Part shown: in pieces, positions 11,582 through 23,170 of the stretch
How the letters are laid out: the number at the start of each line of letters is the position of its first letter
Position numbering within the stretch: position 1 is the first letter of the stretch
Assembly (NCBI RefSeq): GCF_905171765.1
Contig: NC_053392.1
Location: 502,182,556 to 502,246,555 of the forward strand
Length of the DNA: 64,000 bases
Reading direction: 5' to 3'
Origin: Bufo bufo
Lineage: Eukaryota; Chordata; Amphibia; Anura; Bufonidae
Program-made: the position numbers and the translations under genes
The notes under the pieces: model-generated
What the model was told of the DNA's origin: nothing
The model's input: the letters and a program-made list of their open reading frames with translations, nothing else
Databases searched by the model: none

Positions 11582-12361
11582 TTAAACAGGGGTTTCCCAT
11601 AAGGGGCTACCTGGGCCCATAATGTAGTCTCCAAATCTCACAGGTGGGTGCCCCTTGGTAGACCGCGTGGACCTTCTTACTGGCGGAGATTCCTCCTGAC
11701 TTAGTTCAGGAGGGTTGGAGGAGTCCACAGGCTCTGGAGCTCTTTCAGGTACACTCTGGGACAGGTCATTCTGAGGTGGAGAAATAGCAGGAGCTGAAGT
11801 GGGTTCATCCTGGGATGGAGAACCAGCTGGAACAAGAGCGGGTACCACCAAGTTTAACCAGGGCGTGAGAAACCAATGAAGCGGATCTTTGTCATGTATT
11901 AAGTTCTCAACAGCCTGCATAGGGTCAACAGGTGGAGCTGGCAATTCGGGTTCAGGAAGCTCCGGCTCAATGTCCTCTGCTGCAGGCTCTCCTTCTTAAC
12001 AGGGCTTTAAATGATTTCTATGTACAACTCGGAAGCCTATACCTTCTCTGGAGATTTGGTAAATGTGAGCCTCAGCATTAGGAACGGCAGAAATGACATA
12101 GGGAATCCTTTCCCACTTACTGTCCAAATTACTGGTTCGATGGTTGTTCTTCAACCACACCATGTCTCCTAGAGCTAGGGGTTCCGCATGAGCAGCCAGG
12201 TCATAGTCTCTTTGCTGTCGTTCTCGGACATTCTCCATGCACTCCTGAACGATCTCTTTAGCATTTAGGAGACGTCTTTGGTGCTCCACCACCCAGTCAG
12301 TCTTTGGTAGTGGATTGATGACATCAGGCACTTGTACATCTAGGGAGTGATCGGCAGGCAT
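11582..12361 (-). pseudogene. gypsy-2 integrase C-terminus and Pro-rich tail
   Basis: 12361-11996 encodes the integrase C-terminal region: a basic linker (ERQQRDYD), then a GPY/F-like beta-barrel segment (LALGDMVWLKNNHRTS to VHRNHLKPC). An in-frame TAA at about 11996 interrupts the frame. The same frame reopens as a Pro/Ser/Glu-rich tail (11944-11582) ending in RRSTRSTKGHPPVRFGDYI. No chromodomain is present, in contrast to the element at 53.6 kb. The upstream half of the integrase lies beyond the 12362-14571 insertion; the residues ADH are encoded on both sides because of the target-site duplication. Confidence 0.85.
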
Positions 12362-14571
12362 ACAAACTAAGAAGACAGGTTGGCATTAGCGGGAGGTGCT
12401 CGAACCCACATGCAGTTGTGCATATATACAGGGGAGCAAATCCTGCACTTGAGGCCCGTTGCTAATGGCAATCCCCAGCAAAATGCATACGGTGGAGGAT
12501 GCCCGCGGCGAACCACAAGTACCACAATAGACATCCTACACAAGGTAACAAGTGCGGATGTCATAATTAATATAACAATATAACAAAACAATAACAAACA
12601 CAGGTGCACTCTGTAGTCTCACTAAACCCTCAAACTGATTTTAAAATTGAGAGATTAGTCAACATGTTCTACGGTGTAGAACATGTCTAAGCCCGGGCAC
12701 CACGCCAAGGTTTCTCAAGTAGCCCGGGACCTAACACTCTCCTACCTGAGCCGTATGGGCGATACCAGGAGCCAGTGGGCAAATTACAGGAGCATAAGGC
12801 CGACTCACAAACAGCTCACCAGTTACCTCCAGCATGTAGCCATGCTTGCAATGGGAGGAGGGAGGAGTCTGCGAGTCCCACTCAAGACTGGCTGATATGT
12901 CCCAGGCCTCACAGGTGCACCTAAATGTGGCCTGTAGATGGAAAACAGGCACATTTAAATTGGAGTTTATACACCTCCATATATATACAAGCTAAGAAGA
13001 CAGGTTGGCATTAGCAGGAGGTGCTCGAACCCACATGCAGTTGTGCATATATACAGGGGAGCAAATCCTGCACTTGTGGCCCGTTGCTAATGGCAATCCC
13101 CAGCAAAATGCATACATTGCAAGCATGGCTACATGCTGGAGGTAACTGGTGAGCTGTTTGTGAGTCGGCCTTATGCTCCTGTAATTTGCCCACTGGCTCC
13201 TGGTATCGCCCATACGGCTCAGGTAGGAGAGTGTTAGGTCCCGGGCTACTTGAGAAACCTTGGCGTGGTGCCCGGGCTTAGACATGTTCTACACCGTTCA
13301 ATTTTAAAATCAGTTTGAGGGTTTAGTGAGACTGCAGAGTGCACCTGTGTTTGTTATTGTTTTGTTATATTGTTATATTAATTATGACATCCGCACTTGT
13401 GTAGGATGTCTATTGTGGTACTTGTGGTTCGCCGCAGGCATCCTCCACCGTATGCATTTTGCTGGGGATTGCCATTAGCAACGGGCCACAAGTGCAGGAT
13501 TTGCTCCCCTGTATATATGCACAACTGCATGTGGGTTCGAGCACCTCCTGCTAATGCCAACCTGTCTTCTTAGTTTGTATATATAGATTCCTGGAGGTGT
13601 ATAAACTCCAATTTAAATGTGCCTGTTTTCCATCTACAGGCCACATTTAGGTGCACCTGTGAGGCCTGGGACATATCAGCCAGTCATGAGTGGGACTCGC
13701 AGACTCCTCCCTCCTCCCATTGCAAGCATGGCTACATGCTGGAGGTAACTGGTGAGCTGTTTGTGAGTCGGCCTTATGCTCCTGTAATTTGCCCACTGGC
13801 TCCTGGTATCGCCCATATGGCTCAGGTAGGAGAGTGTTAGGTCCCGGGCTACTTGGGAAACCTTGGCGTGGTGCCCGGGCTTAGACATGTTCTACACTGT
13901 AGAACATGTTGACTAATCTCTCAATTTTAAAATCAGTTTGAGGGTTTAGTGAGACTACAGAGTGCACCTGTGTTTGTTATTGTTTTGTTATATTGTTATA
14001 TTAATTATGACATCCGCACTTGTTACCTTGTGTAGGATGTCTATTGTGGTACTTGTGGTTCGCCGCGGGCATCCTCCACCGTATGCATTTTGCTGGGGAT
14101 TGCCATTAGCAACGGGCCACAAGTGCAGGATTTGCTCCCCTGTATATATGCACAACTGCATGTGGGTTCGAGCACCTCCCGCTAATGCCAACCTGTCTTC
14201 TTAGTTTGTATATATAGATTCCTGGAGGTGTATAAACTCCAATTTAAATGTGCCTGTTTTCCATCTACAGGCCACATTTAGGTGCACCTGTGAGGCCTGG
14301 GACATATCAGCCAGTCATGAGTGGGACTCGCAGACTCCTCCCTCCTCCCATTGCAAGCATGTCTACATGCTGGAGGTAACTGGTGAGCTGTTTGTGAGTC
14401 AGCCTTATGCTCCTGTAATTTGCCCACTGGCTCCTGGTATCGCCCATACGGCTCAGGTAGGAAAGTGTTAGGTCCCGGGCTACTTGAGAAACCTTGGCGT
14501 GGTGCCCGGGCTTAGACATGTTCTACACCGTAGAACATGTTGACTAATCTCTCAATTTTAAAATCAGTGAT
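12362..14571 (+). mobile_element. Inverted multimer of a ~631-bp unit
   Basis: This non-coding insertion lies in the gypsy-2 integrase, flanked by a near-perfect 15-bp direct repeat, AGTGATCRGCAGGCA (about 12347-12361 and 14571-14585). From 13116 to the right end, ~2.3 units lie head-to-tail in one orientation (ATTGCAAGCATG recurs at 13116, 13719 and 14350; the first period is 603 because of two small deletions, the second is 631). From 12362 to 13115, ~1.2 units lie in the opposite orientation. Each unit has two adjacent potential hairpins, CCCGGGC..GCCCGGG and ACATGTTCTAC-NNN-GTAGAACATGT. They sit just before the end sequence CTCTCAATTTTAAAATC, which is also the right boundary. No open frame exceeds 98 codons. 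I do not recognise the family. Confidence 0.85.
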
Positions 14572-15698
14572 CAGCAGGCAACCTCCCTTGACGGCCGAAC
14601 ATCAGATAGAAAGGAGTGTAACCGGTGGAGCAGTGAATTGTGTTGTTATAGGTATACATGAGTTGTGGCAACAGAGTAGGCCAATCACCCCTTGTCTCAG
14701 GGGGTACTGCTCTCAGCATTTCAATGAGAGTTCGATTCATCTTTTCACAGAGTCCGTTACCTTGTGGATGATAGGCAGTAGTCCGGACTTTCTGGCAATT
14801 GTGCAGCAGGCACATTTCTTGAAACAGCTGTGATTCAAACGCAGACCCTTGGTCGGTGAAGATCCTCTCTGGGCAGCCGTAAGGCAGGAGGAAGTGCTCC
14901 CAGAACGCCTCCGCTGTAGTCTTGGCTGTCAGGTTTTTCACAGGCACTGCTACGACAAACTTAGTGACGTGATCAATAATAGTCATGGCATAAGTATACC
15001 CTGAGCGACTTGGCTCCAACTTCACATGGTCAATGGCAACAAGCTCTAAAGGAGTTTTACTTACGATAGGATGGAGAGGCGCCCTCTGGTCATGGCGTTC
15101 AGTTCGCCCCACGGCACAGGCAGTGCATGCCCGGCACCATTTCTCAATATCTTCTCATCCCGATCCAATAGAATCTCCTGCGAATGGTGGCCTCGGACTT
15201 CTGTACGCCGAAGTGTCCGGACTGGTTGTGATACATTTCTAACACCAGACTGGCATCTCGACGTGGTATGAGGATCTGATATATCCTATCACAGGACACT
15301 GGATCCAGGCTCCTTCTTAGCAACAGGCCTTTTTGAAGGAAGAGTTGGTGGCGATGTCTCCACAGTCTCATTAGTTCTGGGTCTGCACTCTTCCTGCGGA
15401 CTCTCTCAGGAGTTCTCCCACTGGTAAGGAAGTCGAGCAGTTCACCGAGGACTCTACTTTCGGACTGGAGCTTAATCCACCTTTCTTGGTCGCCCCTGGA
15501 CTCAGGAATATCTGATGAGGAAGGATCAGCAGCGGAGTGGTTTTCAGTGCGAACATTATCTTGCTGAGCAAATTTGTTGTAAAATGCCGGAATTTCCACT
15601 TCTTCCCAGGCATCCTTCGGTTCATCTGGGGCTTCTGTAGTGGGAAGCCGTGACAGGGCATCAGCATTATCATTGGAGCGGCCTGCGCGGTATTTCAC
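14572..15698 (-). pseudogene. gypsy-2 integrase (zinc finger and catalytic core)
   Basis: 15698-15144 starts in the end of RNase H (KYRAGRSNDNADALSRLP) and reaches the HHCC zinc finger (YHNQSGHFGVQKSE, FYWIGMRRY). A frame change near 15112-15144 separates it from 15112-14572, which holds the rest of the zinc finger region and the DDE core: IDHVKL, IFTDQGSAFE and YHPQGNGLCEKMNRT supply the two Asp and the Glu. The frame runs into the inserted multimer after ..GRLPADH. The enzyme would have joined element cDNA to the target; this copy cannot. Confidence 0.88.
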
Positions 15699-15763
15699 AG
15701 TGAAGTCATAATTGGCAAGACGGGAGGCCCATCTCTGCTGCAGAGCCCCTAATTTGGCTGTAT

Positions 15764-16789
15764 TCAGATGCGCCAGGGGTTATTGTCTGTGAAGGCAACA
15801 AATGGTGTGGCAGCGAGATAGTCTTTGAACTTTTCAGTCACAGCCCACACCAAGGCAAGGAACTCCAGCTTGAAGGAACTGTAATTCTGATCGTTTTTCT
15901 CAGCTCCCCTCAGGGATCTGCTGGCGTAGGCAATCACCCTCTCTTCGTTGTTTTGCACTTGGGCCAACACAGCTCCCAGGCCTCTTTTACTGGCATCCGT
16001 GTAGAGGTGGAACGGCTTCTGATAATCCGGGTAACCCAGGACAGGGGGTTCGGTCAGCTTCTTTTTCAGGAGCTGGAAGGCAATCTCCCGTTCTTCATTC
16101 CATTCAACAGGGATAGGAGTCCTTGGACTCTTATTGGGATGCCCCCTTAGGAGTTCCTGGATCGGATCCGCAATTTGTGCAAAATGCGGGATGAAGCGTC
16201 TATAATATCCTGCAAAACTGAGGAAACTTCTCACCTCTTTCACGGTGGTGGGAGTAGGCCAATTCCGAACAGCAGCAAGTTTATCAGGATCAGGCTGGAC
16301 TCTTTCGGCACTAACAACGTGCCCTAGATACTTTACTGCCGGCTTCAGCAGGTGGCACTTGGATGGCTTGATCTTAAGGCCATATTTAGTAAGGACTTGG
16401 AACACTTCCGCCAGGTGTTTTAGATGGTCCTCATACGTCTTGGAGTATATAATAACGTCATCTAAATATAACAACACAGTTTCAAAGTTCCTATGGCCTA
16501 AACAATGTTCCATCAGCCGTTGGAACGTCCCTGGGGCGTTACACAGTCCAAACGGCATGTAGTTAAATTCAAACAGGCCCACAGGTGTAGTGAAAGCGGT
16601 CTTTTCTCGATCTTCTGGGGCCATAGGTACTTGCCAGTACCCGCTAGTTAAATCCAGGGTGGAGAAGTAGGCGGATGACCCCAGGGCAGTCAAGGACTTC
16701 TCAATGCGTGGCAAGGGATAAGCATATTTGTGGGTGATTTGGTTGATTTTTCTGTAGTCTACTGCCATCTTTTTTTCGAACAAGGACAA
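15764..16789 (-). pseudogene. gypsy-2 reverse transcriptase and RNase H
   Basis: This 341-residue frame holds the palm and fingers of a Ty3/gypsy RT: FSTLDLTSGYWQVPM, MPFGLCNAPGTFQRLM, and the catalytic LLYLDDVIIYS at about 16450-16480. RNase H begins near FHLYTDASKRGLGAVLAQ. The frame ends early after VAFTDNNP through a small deletion, and the RNase H remainder lies in another frame at 15698. At the 5' side a small deletion near 16755-16775 removes residues just before VDYRKIN and shifts the frame. Confidence 0.9.
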
Positions 16790-17860
16790 GGGGCGCAGCC
16801 CAGGGACTATGACTGTCCCGGATTATATTAGAGTCTTTCATCTCCTGTATCATCTCTTTCACAGACTGATACGTAGTAGGGGGAATAGGTCTGTGCCTCT
16901 CCTTGATAGGAGGATGAGTGCCAGTGGGTCTGGTGTGTTGGATTACACTGACCTCTCCATAGTCCGTGGAGTGCTTGCTAAAGGCTTTGTGATGTTCTTT
17001 CACCAGATTCAGAACTCCCTCTATCTGCTCCTTCGGGGTGGATTCGTTCCCCACATGAAGTTCTTTCCACCAGGATGTGGTAGGGGCGCTGGCGGTGGCG
17101 CTGCTGCTCTGTGCGGTCTGGGACGTCTCCATGGCAGGCAGACAAATCACATCCTGGAAATACACCTGGAAAAGCTGAGCAACGGGGCAGTGCTTAAAAA
17201 GAGTAACGGGGTGATCACCAAAATTAATTAAACGGACAGGCACTTTACCTTGGGACACGGTCACCAGACTCTTGGCTGCTCGTACGAAGGGATTATTCTC
17301 AATTTGGATAGGCTCCACTAGGGCTTGATAGTCCTGGCCCTGGATCCCTAACACCACACGGCACTACAGGATGATCTGGGAATTCGGAGGCAGAATTACC
17401 GGCCGGTTATCCCGGATCCGGACAGTACAAATCTCTCCTTTTTTGTTAGCGAACCTTTGTTGAGCACACAGCACGCTGATAGTTTTTTGAATGACCCTTC
17501 TGGAAGCAGGCGAGGCCATGGATATAGTTTGATTCAATGCTTCAAGCACGTCGGAGTAACAGTTTTTAAGGACATTAGTCCCTAGGATCACAGGGTGTCC
17601 TCTTTTATCTCCTGCTTGTACCACAATCACACCTTGCTGTGGTAATGTGGCCTCTCCCACCTGAAGAGTAGGTTCCCAGTACCCATGGACTTTCACTGGC
17701 TTACCGTTGCTGGCAATGATATCTAGCCAGGACTCTGGTGGCTGGGTGAGGAGACTTGAATCCCAGAACTTGTCAAAGGCAGATCGTTGGATGGTGGTGA
17801 CCTGTGACCCAGTATCCAGCAGGGCTTCAAAGGGTATCCCGTTGATACATATTTAAATTT
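16760..17860 (-). pseudogene. gypsy-2 protease and RT N-terminus
   Basis: The frame opens just after a TAA near 17855 with the aspartic protease, active-site motif LLDTGSQVTTI (DTGS codons at 17805-17816). The protease flap/C-terminal part includes VILGTNVLKN. An in-frame TAG near 17364 interrupts it. The same frame continues 17357-16760 with the pol linker (HKAFSKHSTDYGEV) and RT N-terminus (PLVLVRKKDGS), ending at the frameshift described for the next segment. Gag precedes it in a different frame, as expected for a frameshifting gypsy element. Confidence 0.85.
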
Positions 17861-17907
17861 TTGGACAGGATCCTACGTATTTAGGCATCCAGCTTGGATC
17901 CTTTGGA

Positions 17908-18078
17908 CCTACTGTTCTACCTCCCGAGGGGCGGTCCTCTGCCTCAGGGGTTCCCCGTTTAATTGCCAGCACATTGATTCGGTATGTCCATATTTTTTAC
18001 AGTAGTGACAGACAGGCTGCTTACGATTTCTAGACCGGTAACTCGGTCGTCCATCAGGTTCCTTTGGGTATACATCTC
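17908..18078 (-). pseudogene. gypsy-2 gag C-terminal remnant
   Basis: The frame encodes a single CCHC zinc knuckle, CHYCKKYGHTESMC (17968-18010), followed by a short tail and TAG near 17908. The rest of gag is missing: sequence jumps directly into the middle of the 5' LTR at about 18078. The six-base string GGTATA occurs at both deletion edges (18068-18073 here, 10660-10665 in the full LTR), suggesting microhomology-mediated loss. Confidence 0.8.
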
Positions 18079-18615
18079 TGCAAGATACTCAGAGGATAAA
18101 CGACCAATGCCTCTCAGACCAGGCTGCACTAATTCACAGATATTCTGGCTGGCTGTATCCCAAGGCCCGTATGCCTAAATGCTGGCTTTTATCCTTGGCA
18201 AATAATCTTCCTCCCGTATTTATCCTTGCACTAACTTTATAGTTCTTCTGCCCATCAGCTTACTTGTCTTAGCTGGATACACTGGCCCTGCTTGGCTTGA
18301 GGGTACTGCAGGTTTCTCCCAGGAGGCAAATTCTCTTCTACTGGGGTGACTTCTTCTGAGCTAAGCTTAGACTCAGGAACTTCAGGCTGATTAGGTTGCA
18401 CTTCTAGCCACCTGGACTACACTGACTCTTCCCTGTCTGGGCCTACCTATATATACTCAGGGCTCTCTAGCTCCCTCTAACGTCTAGGAGGTTGAACTAC
18501 ACCCTAACAGGCCTGACACCCAAATAACACAGGGAAATGAACAGTAAACATCACATTAATGTAATAGACATGTTAACCCTTGTGTAGTGCCCACCCTTAC
18601 TAGTGGGACACTACA
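18079..18615 (-). repeat. gypsy-2 5' LTR remnant (537 of 961 bp)
   Basis: It matches 10671-11207 base for base in length with about 12 substitutions. It keeps the outer end TGTAGTG but lacks the inner 424 bp, the primer-binding site, the leader and most of gag. Confidence 0.9.
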
Positions 18616-18830
18616 CAAGCACACTCTGGTAGACCCGCTGCGGGTGGCATTCCCACCTGACAGCAGGGGCACAGTGGAAGCACAAGGTGAAGGCAGAGGA
18701 AGAGGAAGAGGTCGCCAAAGCAGCTGGGGCACCGCCAGCACCTCAGAAGGCAGGGCTAGCATGGCCGAAATGTGGAAAAACTTTGTCAGCACGCCACAAC
18801 AACCAGCAACACCAGCTTATATTGAATGTC
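18616..18830 (+). pseudogene. hAT-A transposase, part after gypsy insertion
   Basis: Starting with the second CAAG copy, the frame resumes as HTLVDPLRVAFPPDSRG. A Gly/Arg-rich stretch (GEGRGRGRGRQ) and AEMWKNFVSTPQQP follow. The dimerisation region expected next is absent; hAT-B sequence begins at about 18831. Confidence 0.8.
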
Positions 18831-19959
18831 TTAGCAGGAACGCAAATTTACGCAAATGTTCGCGAACGGGCGAAACGGGCGAACCGCCATAGACTTCAAT
18901 AGGCAGGCAAATTTTTAAACCCACAGGGACTCTTTCTGGCCACAATAGTGATGGAAAAGTTGTTTCAAGGGGTCTAACACCTGGACTGTGGCATGCCGGA
19001 GGGGGATCCATGGCAAAACTCCCATGGAAAATTACGTAGTTGACGCAGAGTCGGGTTTTAAGCCATAAAGGGCATAAATCACCTAACATTCCTAAATTGT
19101 TTGGAATAACGTGCTTTAAAACATCCAGTGTGTGTATACGATCAGGTATGATGTTGTATTGATCAGGTAGTGTAAGGGTTACGCCCGCTTCACAGTGACA
19201 GACCAAACTCTGACAGACCAAACTTCCCGTTTAACGCACCGCAAACAACCGCAAAGAGTTGTCAATAGTTGACACACTCATCACATAAATTTTATTCCTC
19301 TATGCGTCAATCTTGGTGTAGTGATGATGGGGAGATTGCAGGCGATGGCGGTTTTTCAAAGCCTATGGTCATGCTGAGGTAGTTCAGTGACAGTTAAGTG
19401 ACCCAGAAAACAATGATTCTGCAGTGTGGCCCCTTTGTTGACCTAGTATGCTTTAATGATCACCTTAGATGATCACAAAGAAAATTAATGTTTTTTCTAT
19501 GAAAAATTATCCAGCCGATCGCTTTTGGTCTGTTCACAATAAAGCAACGACCTTATCATCTGGGGTGTGCCAACATTGCCAACACACTCATAGAGGTGAT
19601 CGCTTCATTGTGATACGCAAGCCCCTTCACCACAACAAAATAACGATCACGAAGGGGAATTGACACATGTATGTGCCTTTTTTTTTGTTTTGTTTTTGCA
19701 GCCACAGTGCAGCACCAGAGGCCAGAAAAATTAGGCATGTACACATGCCAGAAAAATTAGGTATTGTTGCAGCCGCTGCTGTAGCAGCGGCCGGAAAAAT
19801 TGATGTTTTCCAGGCAGAAAGTGTACTAAAACATTGCGGCTTGAACCCTAGTTGGTGGCGGAGAAGTCACGCAAGTCATCCGGCATGCAGAGATTAAATA
19901 CAGCAGCGTGGGGACCATTTTTAGCCCAAGGCATCTCATCAGGCCTTTTTTAGTCAAAT

Positions 19960-22900
19960 GCATCCCCCACTGTCAGTCCCTTCAGGATCCATGCCTCATT
20001 CATCTTAATAAGGGTGAGGTAATCTAGACTTTTTTGACCTAGGCGACTTCTCTTCTCAGTGACAATACCTCCTGCTGCGCTGTAGGTCCTTTCTGACAGG
20101 ACACATGAAGCGGAGCAGGCCAGAAGTTATGCTATTGCAAATTGGGATAGCTCAGGCCACAGGTCAAGCCTGCACACCCAGTAGTCAAGGGGTTCATCGC
20201 TCCTCAGAGTGTCGATATCTGCAGTTAAGGCGAGGTAGTCTGCTACCTGTCAGTCGAGTCGTTCTCTGAGGGTGGACCCCGAAGGGCTGTGGCGATGCGT
20301 AGGACTTAAAAAGCTCCGCATGTCCTCCATCAACAACACGTCTGTAAAGCGTCCTGTCCTTGCCGGCGTGGTCGTGGTAGGAGGAGGATTACTTTCACCT
20401 CTTCCCCTGTTAGATTCCCGTTGTGCTGTGACATCACCCTTATATGCTGTGTAAAGCATACTTTTTAACTTGTTTTGGAACTGCTGCATCCTTTCCGACT
20501 TCCGGTAATTCGGTAACATTTCAGCCACTTTCTGCTTATACCGGGGGTCTCGTAGCGTGGCCACTCAGTACAGGTCGTTCTCCTTCATCCTTTTTATACG
20601 AGGGTCCCTCAACAGGCATGACAGCATGAAAGACCCCATTTGCACAAGGTTGGATGCCGAGCTACTCATGTCCCGTTCCTCGTCCTCACTGATCTCATTG
20701 AAGGTCTGTTCTTCCCCCCAGCCACGTACAACACCACGGGTCCCAGATAGGTGACAAAGCCACATTCCTCAAAGCCACATTCCTCCTCTGACTCCTCTTC
20801 CTCAGACTCCTCTTCCAGCGTTGCCGCAGGTCCAGCAAGCGATGATGATAAGGCTGTTTCTGGTGGTGATAGTGACCACAACTCTTCCTCTTCCTCTTCA
20901 CGCTCATCTACGGCCTGATCCAGCACTCTTCGCAGGGCACCCTCTAGGAAGAAAACAAATGGTATGAGGTCGCTGATGGTGCCTTCGGTGCGACTGACTA
21001 GGTTTATCACCTCCTCAAAAGGACGCATGAGCCTACAGGCATTGCGCATGAGCGTCCAGTAACGTGGCAAAAAAATTCCCAGCTCTGCAGAGGCTGTCCT
21101 AGCACCCCGGTCATACAAATACTCGTTGACGGCTTTTTCTTGTTGGAGCAGGCAGTCGAACATTAGGAGTGTTGAATTCCAACGTGTCGGGCTGTCGCAA
21201 ATCAAGCGCCTCACTGGCATGTTGTTTCGCCGCTGAATATCGGAAAAGTGCGCCATGGCCGTGTAGGAACGCCTGAAATGGCCACACACCTTCCTGGCCT
21301 GCTTGAGGACGTCCTGTAAGCCTGGGTACTTATGCACAAAGCGTTGTACGATCAGATTCAACACATGTGCCATGCACGGCACATGTGTCAACTTTCCCAA
21401 ATTCAATGCCGCCAACAAATTGCTTCCGTTGTCACACACCACTTTGCCAATCTCCAGTTGGTGCAGAGTCAGCCACTGATCCACCTGTGCGTTCAGGGCG
21501 GACAGGAGTGCTGGTCCGGTGTGACTCTCTGCTTTCAGGCAAGTCAACCCCAAGACGGCGTGACACTACCGTATCCGGGATGTGGAATAGCCCCTGGGGA
21601 GCTGGGGGGGTGCAGTTGATGTGGAGCAAGGCGCAGCAGAAGAAGAGGACTCAGCCGAGGAGGTTAGCGAAGAGGATGGAGTAGGAGGAGTAGAGGAGGT
21701 GGCAGCAGGCCTGCCTGCAAGTCGTGGCGGTGTCACCAACTCCGCTGCAGAGCCACGCATTCCATGCTTGGCAGCCGTCAGCAGGTTTACCCAATGCGCA
21801 GTGTACACGATATACCTGCCCTGACCGTGCTTTGCAGACCAGGTATCAGTGGTCAGATGAACCCTTGCCCCAACACTGTGTGCCAGACATGCCATGACTT
21901 CCTTTTCCACAATAGAGTACAGGTTGGGGATTGCCTTTTGTGAAAAAAAAATTCGGCCGGGTACCTTCCACTGCGGTGTCCCAATAGCTACAAATTTTTT
22001 GAAGGCCTCAGACTCCACCAGCTTGTATGGTAAAAGCTGGCGGGCTAAGAGTTCCGACAAGCCAGCTGTCAGACGCCGGGCAAGGGGGTGACTTTGTGAC
22101 ATTGGCTTCTTACGCTCAAACATTTCCTTGACAGACACCTGACTGTGGGCAGGAACTGCTGAAGGTGAGAGGTGGAGTGGTGGGTGGTTGAGAGGGGGCA
22201 AGGAGGACAGCAGTGGTTGACGTGGCTGAAGATGCTGGACCAGGAGGAGGATGGTGGCTTTGAGTTTGTGTGCTGCTTGTACTCATGTGTTTATCCCATA
22301 GGCGTTTGTGATGTGAGATCATGTGCCTTCGCAAAGCAGTTGTACCTAGGTGGGTGTTGGACTTCCCACGACTCAGTTTCTTTTGGCACAGGTTGCAAAT
22401 GGCATCGCTGTTATCAGAGACAGACACACAAAAAAAATGCCACACTGCTGAGCTTTGCAATGACGGCATTCTGGTGGTGGCAACAGCATGCGTTGATTGG
22501 CGTGCTGTCTGGCTGACCCTGGGTGCCGATACATGCTGTCTGACTGTGCCACTAGCTTCTTGCGACGACCTCCCCCTGCTTCCAACTCGTCTCCTCCTCC
22601 TCTCTGTCTCCCCATCTGAACTTTCCCCCTGTTCTTCTTCTCTTCGAGCGGGCACCCACGTGACATCCACGGACACATCGTCATCATCAACCGCTTCACT
22701 TGTATCAGACAACTCATCAAAGGAAGCAGCAGCGGGTACAACATCATCATCATCACACCGTACGTCCATGTGTGTAATGCTGCCTGACTGAAACATATCC
22801 CTGTTATCTACATCCTCTGGCAATAATGGTTGCGCATCACTCATTTCTTCCAACTGATGTGTAAATAACTCCTCTAACAGATCAAGTGAAGCGGCTGTGG

Positions 22901-23012
22901 TGCTAGTGTTGGTCGTGGCGGCGGGCGGGCGAGTGGTAACTTGAGAGGTGCCCGAAGCTGAGCTGGAGGAGGATGGTGCGTCAAGGTTGGGTGTCCTGTA
23001 TAAGCCAGTCAA
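19960..23012 (-). pseudogene. hAT-B transposase, frameshifted
   Basis: Four successive frames cover a nearly whole hAT transposase. 23012-22116 (298 residues) carries an acidic N-terminus and, near residues 185-240, a BED zinc finger (CNLC ... RRHMISHH). 22201-21566 carries DTWSAKHG with the first catalytic Asp. 21553-20666 carries VVCDNGSNLLAAL, VPCMAHVLNLIVQ, the hAT hallmark SPTRWNSTLLMF and an acidic loop. 20564-20250 carries LRDPRYKQ. The region 20250-19960 encodes the C-terminal dimerisation part with several breaks. Frame changes lie near 22150, 21560 and 20600. A live copy would cut and paste elements with these termini. Confidence 0.88.
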
Positions 23013-23170
23013 CTATGTCCTCTGAATTTTTCGAGTTCAGGGTACGTGGCCTCTGAACACTGGGCATTATTCTAGGGCCAAAGGAAATCAGAGCACCACG
23101 TCCACGACGGCCCCTGCGGGGTGGCCTGCCTCTGCCTGTCATTTTTTTTTAGATTAGTGGTACTATGCGT

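Larger units (their letters stand above)
10247..18615 (-). mobile_element. Ty3/gypsy element (gypsy-2), no chromodomain
   Basis: This 8.4-kb element lies on the minus strand inside hAT-A. The 4-bp TSD CAAG (10243-10246 and 18616-18619) and restoration of the hAT frame fix both ends. The order is truncated 5' LTR (18079-18615), gag remnant, protease, reverse transcriptase, RNase H, integrase, Pro-rich tail and full 3' LTR (10247-11207). The LTR starts TGTAGTGTCCC and ends CTGCA. Over the shared 537 bp I count about 12 differences (~2%). A 2.2-kb foreign insertion splits the integrase. Several stops, frameshifts and a 5' deletion make it non-functional. Confidence 0.92.

Noticed and set aside
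12362..14571. CRISPR-like or Helitron interpretation of the repeated units
   Set aside because: Units are ~631 bp without short spacers, the genome is eukaryotic, and ends lack TC/CTRR; the TSD is ~15 bp, whereas Helitrons make none.
12362..14571. Hammerhead ribozyme in the 631-bp unit
   Set aside because: I looked on both strands for CTGANGA followed by a stem and GAAA. GAGAAACC occurs in the first hairpin loop, but no CTGANGA partner is present.
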